From Candidatus Didemnitutus mandela (GTDB lineage: Bacteria > Verrucomicrobiota > Verrucomicrobiia > Opitutales > Opitutaceae): 64,000 nt of DNA. This document shows positions 1-10,079 of this stretch, in pieces. The DNA lies in NCBI GenBank assembly GCA_002591725.1, contig NJAL01000002.1, forward strand, positions 434,001-498,000, in the 5' to 3' direction. The notes below the pieces were generated by a model. That model made no database searches and was not told the origin of the DNA. It worked only from the letters and a program-made list of their open reading frames with translations. Numbering within the stretch: the stretch's first letter is position 1; the number at the start of each line of letters is the position of its first letter. The translations under genes and the position numbers were made by a program.

Positions 1-830
1 TATAGAAGGTTCTGATTCCTTGATGCCTGTTGGCGAGGTTCCACGTGGTTTGTGTTTCTCTACGTCTCTGTTTCTTTAACTGCCTAGCTATGTGCTGAAC
101 AAAAAGTGAAGGATATCTTTTTGTTCATTTTGGAGATTGTAGATGAGACAAGACAGCTGGCTATAGCTCGATATCAGATTACCGGAGAGTTTGTGCGAAC
201 CACCGTCAAGCGAAATGGAGTTACGGTTGTCGAAAATATAATAGAGACAATAGTGAAAGACGGATTTTTTGACATTTAAAGTTGCTCTTCGAAGGCACTG
301 TTGGTGGAGCTGCCGAGGCCGCTCGCCGGTAGATCGGGTTGTCAGAATCTTGGCCGACCTGATGCGGGAGATGTTGCCTATTTTGATATCGAGCGGCGAT
401 TGGAAACGGTCACCGCTGGAATTGGCGGCGGGCACGCCGTTGAGATAGATCACAGTAATTTTCGATGGAAATCTGCTCAGGACGGCATTGCTTGCGGCGC
501 CATATTTCAGTCTAAGCAAAGACCTTGACTTGTTCGAAGCTGGACGACTCCTTTCCAATCGGTCGAAATGAGGGAAGTTTTAAAGTTCTTTTGTATGGAA
601 TCGTTCTGGGCTAGCGCCAAGATTGTACCCAGGCCGTTTAAGCTGACATAGCGGGTGAACACCGTGAAGGATCCCGCTAGCAGCTTAGCGAGTTTATAGC
701 TACTAGATTTTATCAGTGGCTGTTTCGAAACCGCTTCCGGCAAGGAACGTTTAAGCATTGTTCAAGGTGGCGTTGGAAGATCTGCCCGTGAATCTCAGTG
801 ATATTGCCTCGGCAGCAGGAACCGGAGAAC
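1..830 (-). pseudogene. TonB-dependent receptor, N-terminal part, decayed
   Basis: No intact frame exists, but the minus strand can be pieced together over several frames. Around 780-620 it reads like a carboxypeptidase-regulatory-like domain: a TGR start, LNNA, a GSGFETATD segment, then YKLAKLLAGSFTVFTRY. Around 520-380 it reads like a plug domain, with VIYLNGVPAANSSGDR and IGNISRIRSAKI. Around 310-270 a GLGSSTNSAFE segment corresponds to the usual GLGGxxNxxxKSAFE. Receptors of this architecture import siderophores or sugars across the outer membrane using TonB energy and are common in Opitutaceae. Stops and frameshifts occur every 30-60 codons, so no product is expected. The barrel would lie beyond the left edge of the window. 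The family call is firm; the ligand is unknown. Confidence 0.7.
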
Positions 831-1054
831 GAAAATTAAGGTACGTATAAACAACTGTATAATAAAATTTTAAAAAATTTCTGTACAGGGTAGCCGCTCT
901 GAAGGAGCGGAGTTGATATGGGGGGAGACGGGTGTGTGTGGAGAACCTACCTCCACCGGTATGTTTAGTGTGGTATTTATCCATTGGTTCTAGTTTAAAT
1001 CCACTCGCTTCGCGGATAAAGAGATAGCGCAAAAGATCCTCGCGACGCGAGAGG

Positions 1055-2062
1055 CTAGCGGTTTTCTGCTATAAGCTGTGCGGTGGCTTCGGCCATCGAT
1101 ACACGTGGCGTGTAACCGAGGTCGCGGCGCGCGGCAGAGATGTCGAACCAGTGGTCAGTCGAAAGCTCTTTGGCGATAAAGCGCGTTATAGGTGGCTCGG
1201 TAGAAAAGCGAAATGTGCGCCAAACACTTTCCATAAAGCCGCCGACAATCGTCGCTGCCCCGAGTGAAATCCGGTTTTTTACCTCTCGTAGTGAAACACC
1301 GCGAAGAAGTTCGTTCACCCAATCCCAAAAAACAACAGGCTCGCCGTTGGTGATGAAGTAAGCACGATCGGCCGTTTTAGGATTTGCGGATGTGGAGAGC
1401 GACTGTTCGGCGAGCAGATGGGCGTCTACAACATTATCGATGTGTGTGATGTCGACACGATTGCGACCGGTGCCGATGATTTTCAGCTTTCCTTTTCTGG
1501 CCTGGCTGAGCACGCGCGGAATGAGATGCCGGTCGCCTGGCCCGATGACGAGGTGTGGGCGGAGCGCGATCGTGGAAAACCAAGGGGCGTTGGCGGCGAG
1601 GACCTCGCGTTCGGCGATGGCCTTAGTCGTTGGATACGGCGATGGCGCAGTGGTACAGAGCGGCGCGGACTCGTTCACACCGGAAAGATTGCCGCCGGTG
1701 TAGACGACACTGGGCGAACTTGTATAGATAAAACGTGGCACACCGGCGGTGCGAGCGGCGTCTAGCACCTGACGCGTGCCCATGACGTTAACTTGGAAAA
1801 ATTCCTTTTCTGGCCCCCAAACACCGACGCGGGCGGCTGTATGGAAAACAGCGCTTGCACCCGCGCAGCCGCGGGCAAGTGAGGCGGTTGCATCGAGGCT
1901 GCCGATGATGGCTTCGCCCCCACGCTTTTCCAAATGGGGGACCGGACGGCGCGAGAGTACACGGATTTTCCTTCCCTGATCAAGTAGGCGGCTCGCGATC
2001 TGACTGGCTATAAAACCACTCGCGCCAGTGATGAAAACGGGATCGGAATCGTCGGGCGGCAT
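1055..2062 (-). CDS. oleD: OleD-like NAD(P)-dependent dehydrogenase/epimerase
   Basis: This is a 335-residue short-chain dehydrogenase of the extended type. A Rossmann motif ITGASGFIASQIA lies near residues 11-23, an RxR segment (RVLSRRP) around residue 36 favours NADPH, and the catalytic YPTTK motif is near residue 145 with the preceding TSSPSVVY. The closest family I recognise is OleD, which reduces the beta-keto acid made by OleA to a beta-hydroxy acid in long-chain olefin or beta-lactone biosynthesis; 3-beta-hydroxysteroid dehydrogenase-like names belong to the same family. The start is ATG with no obvious Shine-Dalgarno sequence. The gene follows the OleC-containing ORF by 44 bases in the same direction, as in an operon. 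OleC adjacency makes OleD much more likely than an unrelated epimerase. Confidence 0.82.
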   Translation of the reverse strand: MPPDDSDPVFITGASGFIASQIASRLLDQGRKIRVLSRRPVPHLEKRGGEAIIGSLDATASLARGCAGASAVFHTAARVGVWGPEKEFFQVNVMGTRQVLDAARTAGVPRFIYTSSPSVVYTGGNLSGVNESAPLCTTAPSPYPTTKAIAEREVLAANAPWFSTIALRPHLVIGPGDRHLIPRVLSQARKGKLKIIGTGRNRVDITHIDNVVDAHLLAEQSLSTSANPKTADRAYFITNGEPVVFWDWVNELLRGVSLREVKNRISLGAATIVGGFMESVWRTFRFSTEPPITRFIAKELSTDHWFDISAARRDLGYTPRVSMAEATAQLIAENR

Positions 2063-2106
2063 AAGCGAAGGGAAAAGTGGTTGAACGAAATATTCCGTCG
2101 GGTCGC

Positions 2107-4944
2107 TTAACGCTGCAACTCTGAAGTGGGCGCCTCGCGGCAGTTGCTTTCGTAGCCTTCCTGGATCGCGGCCCAGCGTGCGAGCGCGAGGCGGTGAACT
2201 TTTGCGTTGTGGCGGACGTCTACGGGGAAATGTGGGTGGAGAAACATTAGTCGCACATTTCTGGTGTGGGCGTGTTTCTGACCGAGGGCCCGTAGTTCGC
2301 GGATGAGTTTAAGGCGGAGCGACGGAGTGGAGATCTTGTAGTCCGAAAGCGGTTCGATGACGAGGGCTGGCTGCTGATCGCCGACCTTGCCGAGGCCGAT
2401 GAGCGCAGTGCGAAGAACGTCGGGGTGGACGCTAAAAATCGGCTCGACCTGCTCAGTGTAAAGGGGTCCTTGTAGGGTTTCAATGCGCTCGGCTTTGCGT
2501 CCGCAAAACCAGAGACGACCTTGGACATCGAGATAACCGACGTCACCGAGGCGGTGCCAGACACCGTTTGGCGAAGCGATTTTCGCACTGGTAGTTTCGC
2601 ACGGCAGTTGATCGTAGGTTTTTGTGACGACTGGGCCGCGCACGATGAGTTCGCCAATTTCTCCGGTGGCCAGAGAGACAGTTTGTGCGAGATGTTCGAT
2701 GGGGGCGTCAACAGGCACGATAACACGGATTTCGGTTTCTGGCAGGGGTAGGCCAACACACGTTCCGGCACCGAGTAGGGTCGCCGCGGCCGTTTCGTTG
2801 AGCACCTCGGTTGCGGTGATGCTGGCGATGGGCAGTGACTCCGTGGCTCCGTAAGGACTGTGTGCTTCCCCATTTGGAAGGATCGCTTTCATGTCGAAAA
2901 AAAGCGCTGGCGAAACGGGAGCACCAGCCGCCAGGACACGGCGTATCGAGGGTAACGTGAGACTTTGGTGCTGGCAGTGGCCAGCGATCTTGTGCCACAG
3001 CGTTGGAGAGCCGAAGGAGTTGGTGACCTTTTCTTGCTGGATGGCTTGGATGATCTTGGCAGGATCGACTTTGGCGGGGTTTGATGGATCGATCTCGGGC
3101 ACAATTGTCGTCATGCCCAGCGCTGGGTTGAAGAGGGCGAAAATCGGCAGCATAGGCAGGTCGATCTCACCGGGCTTGATCTGATAGGCTTCGCGGATCA
3201 GGCGTACCTGGGCGTCGATTGTTCCGTGTTCGTAGCATACGCCCTTCGGCGAACTGGTGGACCCGGACGTGAAGAGGATGGCAGCAAGTTCGCTGGGATG
3301 GCTGTTGGCGGCTGGTATCAGTGATTTTGTCTCCTTGAGGCGCGCGGTGGTATTCCCGGAGGCCAAGACACGGATCTTAACCGTTTTGAAAGTACGGTGG
3401 TAAAGGTGGCTTGCGATTTGGAAAAAAGGGGTGCCGAGTAGGACGCGCGGGCGGGAGCGTGCGACACATTCGAGGAAGTTTTCGTGGCCTATTCCGGGAT
3501 CGATTATGACTGGCACCGCACCAATTTTGAAAAGGGCGAAGGTTGCCGCCATCAGCGGGAGGCCCTGTCGGACCATTACGAGCACGCGGTCGCCGCGTTG
3601 GACACCGCGTTTTTGGAGCCGGCTGGCCCAGGCGTTTGTCTCGGCATCGAGTTCAGCATAGCTGAGTGTGAGGTAATCGATTCGGCCTTCGTTTGTGCGG
3701 CCGCGCGGGATTTTGATCGCGGGCAACTGCGGGCTAGCAGCGGCCTGAAGGGGAAGGTGGCGGGCGATGTTGGAGGAGTTCTGGAGTGCACGCGGAGGGG
3801 GGGGGAAAGGATGCGTATTGCGCGAGCGTTTAAGTTTGCCAGGCGGGAGCACTTTTAGCAAGTGGGCTTGCCATGGGAGGAGAACGTCGTTTATCGAATC
3901 GTGGTTGCGCGCGATTTGCACAAGCTGTGAGCGCGTGGCGACTAGCGTCGGATTAATGTTTAGACTTTTCGCGAGGCTATCGCGCTTGGCCTTGAGGTGA
4001 CCATGGAGGGAAAGTTCGCTTGGGGTGAGCGGTGTGTATTCGCGATGGCGTTGGCGGTGGGAGAACAGGCGCGGATCGCCGGCGAGGCCGGCGTGAACTG
4101 CTTTACCGAGACTCGAGAAAAGTTGGCCGTGGCGTCGGCCGAGGTTGACGCGAAGAATTTCCTCCAGTGGCAGGCTATCCTCGGCGGCGGTGGCAACTTT
4201 CATGAGGATATGATTACCGATGACCTTGAAGGGCGGCTTATTTAGCTTTTCGGCCCATATTTCGCGCCAATGCCAGATGGCGTGGAGAACGGTGAGACCT
4301 TGTTGCTTCAGCCCCCCTGATCCGCTTATGCGCCAGGCGTTTTCGTTTTTAGTGGAAGAAAGGCCGTTTCTGGCGGCGTTTATTTGCCAGAGGCATTTTT
4401 GCTCGAGCCAACCGAGGCGGCCAAGATTCGTAAGTTCGGCCATGAGGCAGTCGCGCAGATCGTAAAGGTGGAAGACGTCGAGCGCAGCGTAATCAAGGAG
4501 ATCCTTGGTAAGTGGGCGCTTAGACCAGTTTGCTTTTTGGTGATTCTTATCGAGTTTGATGTTGAAAAGTTGATCCAGAAGCGCAGCCAGCCCGAAGTGG
4601 GGAATGTTCAGGAGCTGTGCGGCGAACATCGTATCGAACAGGCTTTTCGGCAGTAAGTTGAATAGCTTTCGAATAAGGCGAAGGTCGTAGTCGCTGCCGT
4701 GCATGATGAGGTGTTTGGCGGCGAGGCGCGGCCAAAGGCCGTCGAGCGGGAGGTTGGCGACGGTATCGACGAGAAAGATCTGTGAATTCGTGTAGATCTG
4801 GAGCAGACATACGCGGGTTCGGTAGTGGTAAAGACTATCCGCTTCCATATCCAAGGCGATTTCATCGACGCGATCTAGGGCTGCATAAAGCTGTTCGAGC
4901 TGTTCAGGCGCTGAAATGAGTTGATACGTGGGAACGGTGCTCAA
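2107..4944 (-). CDS. RNase D joined in frame to an OleC-type AMP-dependent beta-lactone synthetase
   Basis: One uninterrupted 945-residue frame starts at a TTG. Residues 1-200 are a DEDDy 3'-5' exonuclease: IALDMEAD gives the DxE of Exo I, HGSDYDLRLI gives Exo II, and YAALDVFHLYDL gives Exo III. Residues about 215-375 resemble the HRDC domains of RNase D, ending in a typical LLPWQAHLL. After a basic, proline-rich linker of about 40 residues, residues 415-945 are an acyl-adenylate enzyme of OleC type: LFTSGSTSSPKGV near 570, LFNPALGMT, YGATESLPIASI, and LGDVGYLDxxGRLWFCGRKAER near 830. RNase D trims tRNA 3' ends; OleC turns beta-hydroxy acids into beta-lactones. Both halves look catalytically complete. 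I infer either a real fusion protein or a recent deletion joining rnd to oleC; only this sequence was seen. oleD follows. Confidence 0.85.
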   Translation of the reverse strand: MSTVPTYQLISAPEQLEQLYAALDRVDEIALDMEADSLYHYRTRVCLLQIYTNSQIFLVDTVANLPLDGLWPRLAAKHLIMHGSDYDLRLIRKLFNLLPKSLFDTMFAAQLLNIPHFGLAALLDQLFNIKLDKNHQKANWSKRPLTKDLLDYAALDVFHLYDLRDCLMAELTNLGRLGWLEQKCLWQINAARNGLSSTKNENAWRISGSGGLKQQGLTVLHAIWHWREIWAEKLNKPPFKVIGNHILMKVATAAEDSLPLEEILRVNLGRRHGQLFSSLGKAVHAGLAGDPRLFSHRQRHREYTPLTPSELSLHGHLKAKRDSLAKSLNINPTLVATRSQLVQIARNHDSINDVLLPWQAHLLKVLPPGKLKRSRNTHPFPPPPRALQNSSNIARHLPLQAAASPQLPAIKIPRGRTNEGRIDYLTLSYAELDAETNAWASRLQKRGVQRGDRVLVMVRQGLPLMAATFALFKIGAVPVIIDPGIGHENFLECVARSRPRVLLGTPFFQIASHLYHRTFKTVKIRVLASGNTTARLKETKSLIPAANSHPSELAAILFTSGSTSSPKGVCYEHGTIDAQVRLIREAYQIKPGEIDLPMLPIFALFNPALGMTTIVPEIDPSNPAKVDPAKIIQAIQQEKVTNSFGSPTLWHKIAGHCQHQSLTLPSIRRVLAAGAPVSPALFFDMKAILPNGEAHSPYGATESLPIASITATEVLNETAAATLLGAGTCVGLPLPETEIRVIVPVDAPIEHLAQTVSLATGEIGELIVRGPVVTKTYDQLPCETTSAKIASPNGVWHRLGDVGYLDVQGRLWFCGRKAERIETLQGPLYTEQVEPIFSVHPDVLRTALIGLGKVGDQQPALVIEPLSDYKISTPSLRLKLIRELRALGQKHAHTRNVRLMFLHPHFPVDVRHNAKVHRLALARWAAIQEGYESNCREAPTSELQR

Positions 4945-5369
4945 AACGAAGTCGGGCTATTGGTTCTACTTTGAAAGGAAAACGTAAATAATCTATCTAA
5001 AGTGGCTACTATAGCCGAATTCTAGGATTGGCGCTACTTTGAATCCGCTTTGGGCTGGCCAAAGGCCAAGGTCGAGAAAATTGTCGGGCTCGAGGTTTTT
5101 GGCGGTGATTGGACTTTGATGGTGTAGGCGTAGAAGTCGGCCGATATGAACACGAGTTTGGATTTGGAGGCAGTCACGAGCTTCTACCAGCGAGCCGCCT
5201 ATCGAGGTGGTGATCGCGTGGCGTGTGCTGGGGCGCGACGGAAATTCTGGCGGATCCGGTGCTGAAGTTCGCATAGACGGTAAATTGGTTCACGAAAACT
5301 AAGAGCGTGTTGGGACGGCTGCGGAAGGATTTTCTCCGCGGGTATTTTCATGCTGTCGCATCGAAACCT
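4945..5369 (-). other. Decayed sequence, no product recognised
   Basis: Short minus-strand frames cover this gap between the RNase D-OleC ORF and the phosphodiesterase remnant. The longest (4993-5274) contains a readable stretch, AKNLEPDNFLDLGLWPAQSG, that looks like a former protein, but it matches no family I recognise. oleA or oleB could be expected here from typical ole gene order; neither a thiolase-like CxG active site nor an alpha/beta-hydrolase nucleophile elbow could be seen. Confidence 0.35.
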
Positions 5370-6147
5370 CAGGTAACGGTGCGCACGCCAGCATTTAGGG
5401 TGGCGATGGCGATCTTTTTTAGGCAGCAAAACCAAATGGCCTGCGAGTGCGTGCCAATGTTGGTCTGCTGGCCGGCCGTATGAGCAAGAAGGATTTTTTC
5501 TGTCGAGGACGAGACGGGCTCCTTGTGATCCAAGTCGATAGTGCTGCGGGCGTATGTGCGGTGAAGATGCCGCTCTAGGAAACGATTCCCAATTCGCGCT
5601 ACTCCTAATCGGGGTGGTCCGTACACACACGGGTACGGCTGCTCCGTACATATCGAAGATACCGTATCCTATTCGGCTTTGTCGTATAAGGGGATTATGC
5701 AGCCATTTTAGGATAAAGCGTTCGTTGGAGCAAGCTGGGATCGTCGCTGATGATCGCGTCGACGCCAAAGGTGGCGAGCTAGAGGGCTCGGCTGGGGCTG
5801 TTTCACCGTCCATAATCAGAGGGAGAGGCCTTGGTTTTGGAAGAAACCTACCCACTCCCGATTTCGTACGCGGTTGTGATCGAAAGAAAGTCCGTTGGCG
5901 CCAATCTCACGGACGAGCGCGGCTAGTTTTGGTGAGGTTTTTTTGAGAGGAAGTCGCATGGTCGCATGTGCGGGTAAGCTGGCAGAATTTTTTGTCGTGG
6001 AAAGCTACGTCGTGTCTATCACACGTCGTCTGCACGTCGAGTTTGACACTATTAGCGCGGAGTTCGACGGCGCTGGGAAAGGCAGAAAGCGTGTTTTCTG
6101 GATACTCGGACGAAGGCTCCGCGGTGCGCGAAGATTAGAGGAGTCAT
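5370..6147 (-). pseudogene. glpQ: Glycerophosphodiester phosphodiesterase, decayed
   Basis: Reading the minus strand across frames gives MTPLIFAHRGA at the start (ATG at 6147), then SSEYPENTLSAFPSAVELRA, then KLDVQTT followed by VAFHDK. These are the AHRG, PENTLxAF, ElDVqlT and vvfHD signatures of the GDPD family. Towards the C-terminus a segment around 5700 resembles the late strand before the IGLL region, and LNAGVRTVT near 5375 corresponds to the terminal GVDGIITD. Frameshifts after AHRGA and several internal stops rule out function. Intact enzymes hydrolyse deacylated phospholipids to glycerol-3-phosphate and an alcohol. The identity of the remnant is clear, but whether it was glpQ- or ugpQ-like cannot be decided. 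Confidence 0.75.
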
Positions 6148-7690
6148 ATGACGGTTTTTTCTTGGACTGGCCAGAAAATCAAAGGTTAGGCTCTGCCATG
6201 TAAATCGTCGCGTTGTGCTCTGGAGGCCTGGGATGCGTGGCTGAAATATTTCGGTCGTTAAGAATTACCACGTGTCGACCGTTTTTAGTTTCGGCTATGG
6301 CTCCAAATTATAACTATATCGAAATTTCCTTCGTGCATGTGCAGACCGAGATCGTGAGCGCGTGACGACGTCGCTTAGGCTTTCTCGGTGCACATTTTTC
6401 ATTGGATCTGCTGCAAAGCGGAAGCGAGCCCCCCGAAGGACATTGTACCGGCCAGAACATGAGGAAGACCAGTGGTGCGGTTTCGCAATGGAATCATGCT
6501 GTGTCTATACGGAAAGCGTGGGGACAGAGTTTCTGGTAAGTCTCGTGGTAAAGTGGCGATTTCGCGATTATCCGGTCTGTCTTGAGGTGCTTCATACAGG
6601 CGATTGGCCTTGCTTTGCGTGTGGGCACCTACATGCGAGCTCAGCTGTTCCGGCCGTTAATTGCAGTGAACAAGGCCCAGGTCGCGCGCCGCCGATGCAA
6701 AGCTGGACGTTGGTTTCGAGAAAATGTGTTCGTACTATAAATAAAGTCGGAGCCAAGCACTACGGCTGCGGCGATACATGTGTCGAGCGTCGCGAAGCAT
6801 TTTGGGATGTTTTGCTTTTCCGATCCGACGGCCGGCCCTATAAAGATTGCATCGTCGCTTTCAGCGTTCGTTGATAGTTTAATGGTTGCAGGTTCCACCG
6901 ACGTAGCTATTCTTTTTGCTGCATTCTGGCCTCGGAAATTTTTTGTTCGCTCCAGAAATGACTAAGACGTGTTAGACGGCTTAGTGGTACCGAGGGCGAA
7001 TAAAAGCCCGAGGGGGCGAAATACGTTTTTCATTGAGGTCCTTTGAATGGGCGAAGCCGATATAGGCTAGTTGCGAATCGCCGGAAAGGATGACGAAGCC
7101 GACATCCTTGCCCTTTTCGAGCGAACAGATATGGGAGTAGAGAATGAAGGTTTTTGCGTTATTTGATCACTAGATTGTTTCGAGAGCTCCCTTGCGTGCT
7201 GTTCCGGCGGCGGGGATTTTGTCGATAACCTTTCAACCTCCGTTGTTTGGTGGCGCACAACGTGGTAGCCGAATTCCTTGACGATGTGCAGGGCGGCGAG
7301 AATGTTCTCGCCGCGGTATGTGTTGTGCGGGGCGATATATTTGCTATCGAGTATGTTAGCGATTTCCTCGAGGCCGAAGTCGCGAACCGGCGTTTTTGGG
7401 GTCGCACAATGGTGCCCGCGTCCCCGTGGTTCATCGGCAAGAAACAGAATATGGATCTAATTATTCGCGTCGGGCTTGTTGGTGTTGATCTTGGATTTTG
7501 TGGAAAACATTTTCCTACATGCGGGCGACCTGTTTGGGCTCGAGAATGATACTGCGCCTGCTCCAGCCGGTTGGACGCAGCCCACAAAGGCTGCGTGACT
7601 CTGGCGCCGCATCTCACGACCGTGACGAAGCGTGAGATCGCTTCTTTCTCGTTATTATGAAGCATGAAGCTTCGCTGCGCAAACAACACG
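6148..7690 (-). other. Decayed coding region, product not recognised
   Basis: Two groups of minus-strand fragments can be read. Around 6640-6900 a frame contains a segment ending CIAAAVVLGSDFIYSTNTF. Around 7075-7480 fragments join to give IHILFLADEPRGRGHH, then GLEEIANILDSKYIAPHNTY and ENILAALHIVKEFGYHVVRH, and at 7020-7150 CSLEKGKDVGFVILSGDSQL. These have the texture of former proteins interrupted by frameshifts, but I cannot assign a family. Small stem-loops occur at 7573-7594 and 7611-7638. No intact gene is present. Confidence 0.4.
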
Positions 7691-7835
7691 ATAACGTGTG
7701 CTGGCGCGAAAACGGACGAGTGTTACAATGGTAGACCGAATTTCAAAGTCTGTGCGCGCGATGCGGCTGGCATGATCGTCACCATCATCGCCGACAACTA
7801 CTACGGCTATTCTAAGAAGGATATGAAAACACAGA

Positions 7836-8538
7836 TCAGTTTTTCCAAAAATCTCTGCTGTCTTTCGTCAGGATAACGTGCAAGCGGTTGTCCTTGTCTT
7901 GGAGTGAGGCTTGAAGCTGGACGATGGCAGGTACGATCGGAGCTGGAACATCCCAATGGTAGCGGGCTATCGGCAGTTCGGTGCGGCTGAGCGCGAAGCG
8001 CAGTTCGACCAAGCCACGGTCTTGGACCGCTTTCCAGGCAGTCGCTGGAACGCTAAGCGAGCGCTCGAGCACACTGGTGTTGATATTGATGCCGGAAGCT
8101 TTCGCTGTGTCCATCATATTAAGCGCAACAACGACGGGCCAGAAGAGATCGAGAGTTTGATGAAATAGGTAAAAGTTTCGTTCGAGATTGGAGGCGTCGA
8201 GGACGCAGATGATGCGATTGGGGGGCGTCGGTCCGGCGGCCGAGGAGTACATCGCGCAGTATGGGTTCGTCGGATGAGCTGGCAGCCAAGCGAATAGGAG
8301 CCGGGCAGATCGATGATTTGAATCGATCTGCCGTGCTGGGAAAAGTGGTTCCGGTTTTCTTTTCAACGGTGAGACCGGGGTAATTGCCCACTTTCTGGAG
8401 GAGACCGGTCAGGGCGTTGAAGAGCGTGGTCTTTCCGCAGTTCGGGTTTCCTACGATTGCGTAGGTCAGAGACTGGTCCGCTGCCGAACCGGGCCCCTTG
8501 TTCGGCGTGGCGAAGGCAATTTTTGGCAGGAGTTTCAA
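7836..8538 (-). pseudogene. feoB: Ferrous iron transporter FeoB, G-domain remnant
   Basis: The N-terminal GTPase domain is unmistakable: YAIVGNPNCGKTTLFNALTG (G1) is followed by KVGNYPGLTVEKK (G2 region). The frame is then lost; SSDEPILRDVLLG continues in one frame and CVLDASNLERNFYLFHQTLDL plus VVALNMMDTAKASGI (the G4 NxxD) in another. After about residue 200 the sequence degenerates and the membrane channel is missing. FeoB imports Fe2+ across the inner membrane with GTP hydrolysis in its cytosolic domain. With the channel gone, this copy cannot transport. The apparent start is a TTG. No feoA is visible nearby. Confidence 0.85.
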
Positions 8539-9090
8539 AGTGAGTCGGGGCTGTGAAAAGGTGCGAGGTGCGGAAAGATTCGCTATGTCAGATCATTGCG
8601 AGGTACCTGGCAGGCGATTCGACAAGAATGCTCATCGCTGTACTGTGGCTTAGGGCGATGCTGGCTCAGTTGACGAGCCAAATGCTGGCGACCGAATCTG
8701 GAATTTTCGTCACACGAGAAGATTCACCAAAGCCCATTTCGCGCATGCGCTGACAGAAAAAGTCATCACCTTATCACCTTCCAACTCACAAACGCGTCCA
8801 GTAGTTCCAGTTCCGGTGGAAAGATGGCGAAGCGGGAATAAATTTTGGGAGGGTATGGAAAAAGCGAATTGGTAGAAAGCGAAATTGAGACTTAGTTTCA
8901 AGAATTGGCTTTTTGTTTTTACTAGAGTTTGTCTAGATCATGAATTTTTTAAATAAAAATTTACTTTTACTTGGGTTTATTTTTAATATTTATATAAATA
9001 AATTAGAAAATTTTATTTAAATATTATGAGATTATTTTATAATACATAGAATTTATTAAATTAAAAACTATTAAGTTTATTTATTCTTTA
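8539..9090. other. Spacer with an AT-rich island
   Basis: No convincing gene. Bases about 8920-9090 are markedly A+T rich, in contrast to the roughly half-GC flanks, with long runs such as those at 8945-9010. Similar islands occur elsewhere in the window (17640-17770, 30000-30180, 34280-34440, 35755-35820, 57720-58080). Confidence 0.5.
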
Positions 9091-10079
9091 TTATTTCCAC
9101 GCGCTGGCCTTGCGACATGCGTTTTGCATCGCCTTTAATACCTGTACTTTCACGTTAGCGATGTTTATATAACTGGAGCATGACGAATTGTATGATTCGA
9201 CTAAACATCGTGCCTCCCTAATGAGGCGAGACTCAAAAAACGAGTACGCTTTTTTTGTGCTGATCCATTTCGGAGCCCTTTTGCCCGATAAAAGATTATG
9301 CTTACGGTCGACACTCTGATATCTAGTAATTACAGTTGATGATATCGCTTTGCATAGATTGGATCGGAAAAATATTGGAGCACCCTGATACCAGATTTGG
9401 CCCTTCGATTTGTGGTGCACGCATGTGGTGTCATTTACCATCGGTATCGATTCGCTCGAGTTTTTTCTGGAAAATATGCGAGAATCGGCTGACTACCATG
9501 TCACTGAAAGTGAAGTTTGTGCGCGGCGCTGATCTGTAATTGTCAGCCCATCACTGCGGTTCTCGAAGTGATCAATACACTGATCACAGTGCACGCCAAC
9601 CAGGGATTGACCGATCGCGAGAAGTCGGTGCGAATGAGCAAACGGCTGGCCGCAATTGACATAGTCTTCATAAAACAACAGCTATCCCAAGCTACGCTCG
9701 ATGATACTCCGTAGTTTTGTGGACAAAGCACGCTTACACTGATCGATGACGAGAGTTTCCAGCGCTTGGCTGGTTTCGCTCTGCTTGAAGGGCGTTTCTG
9801 ATGGCATTAACAACAAGATTGTGGAGTCCATCGACTTGCTGTGATGGTCAATCAAATGATCGTGCTAGCACGTGTTCAGATTGGAGGTGGTGCTTAGTTG
9901 CATGCCCAAGGTCTTCTGGATAATTTCTGAGAACGTGCCCTTTCATTAGTTGCTTCATATCGATCCGCAACTTTCAGCTTCCCAGCGCGCTTTGTGAAAA
10001 AATAGGCCAGCTGCTGTTCGTTGGTTTCTGTTGGTGCTTTCCGATTATTGCTCGGCGATCTCTGCTTACTTCCAGATGC
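9091..10079. other. Decayed sequence, no product recognised
   Basis: Only short frames exist. The best is plus strand 9517-9714 (65 codons, with a segment LTDREKSVRMSKRLAAIDIV), which looks protein-like but matches no family I know. It precedes the nagZ-like remnant and may be another lost member of that cluster. Confidence 0.3.
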
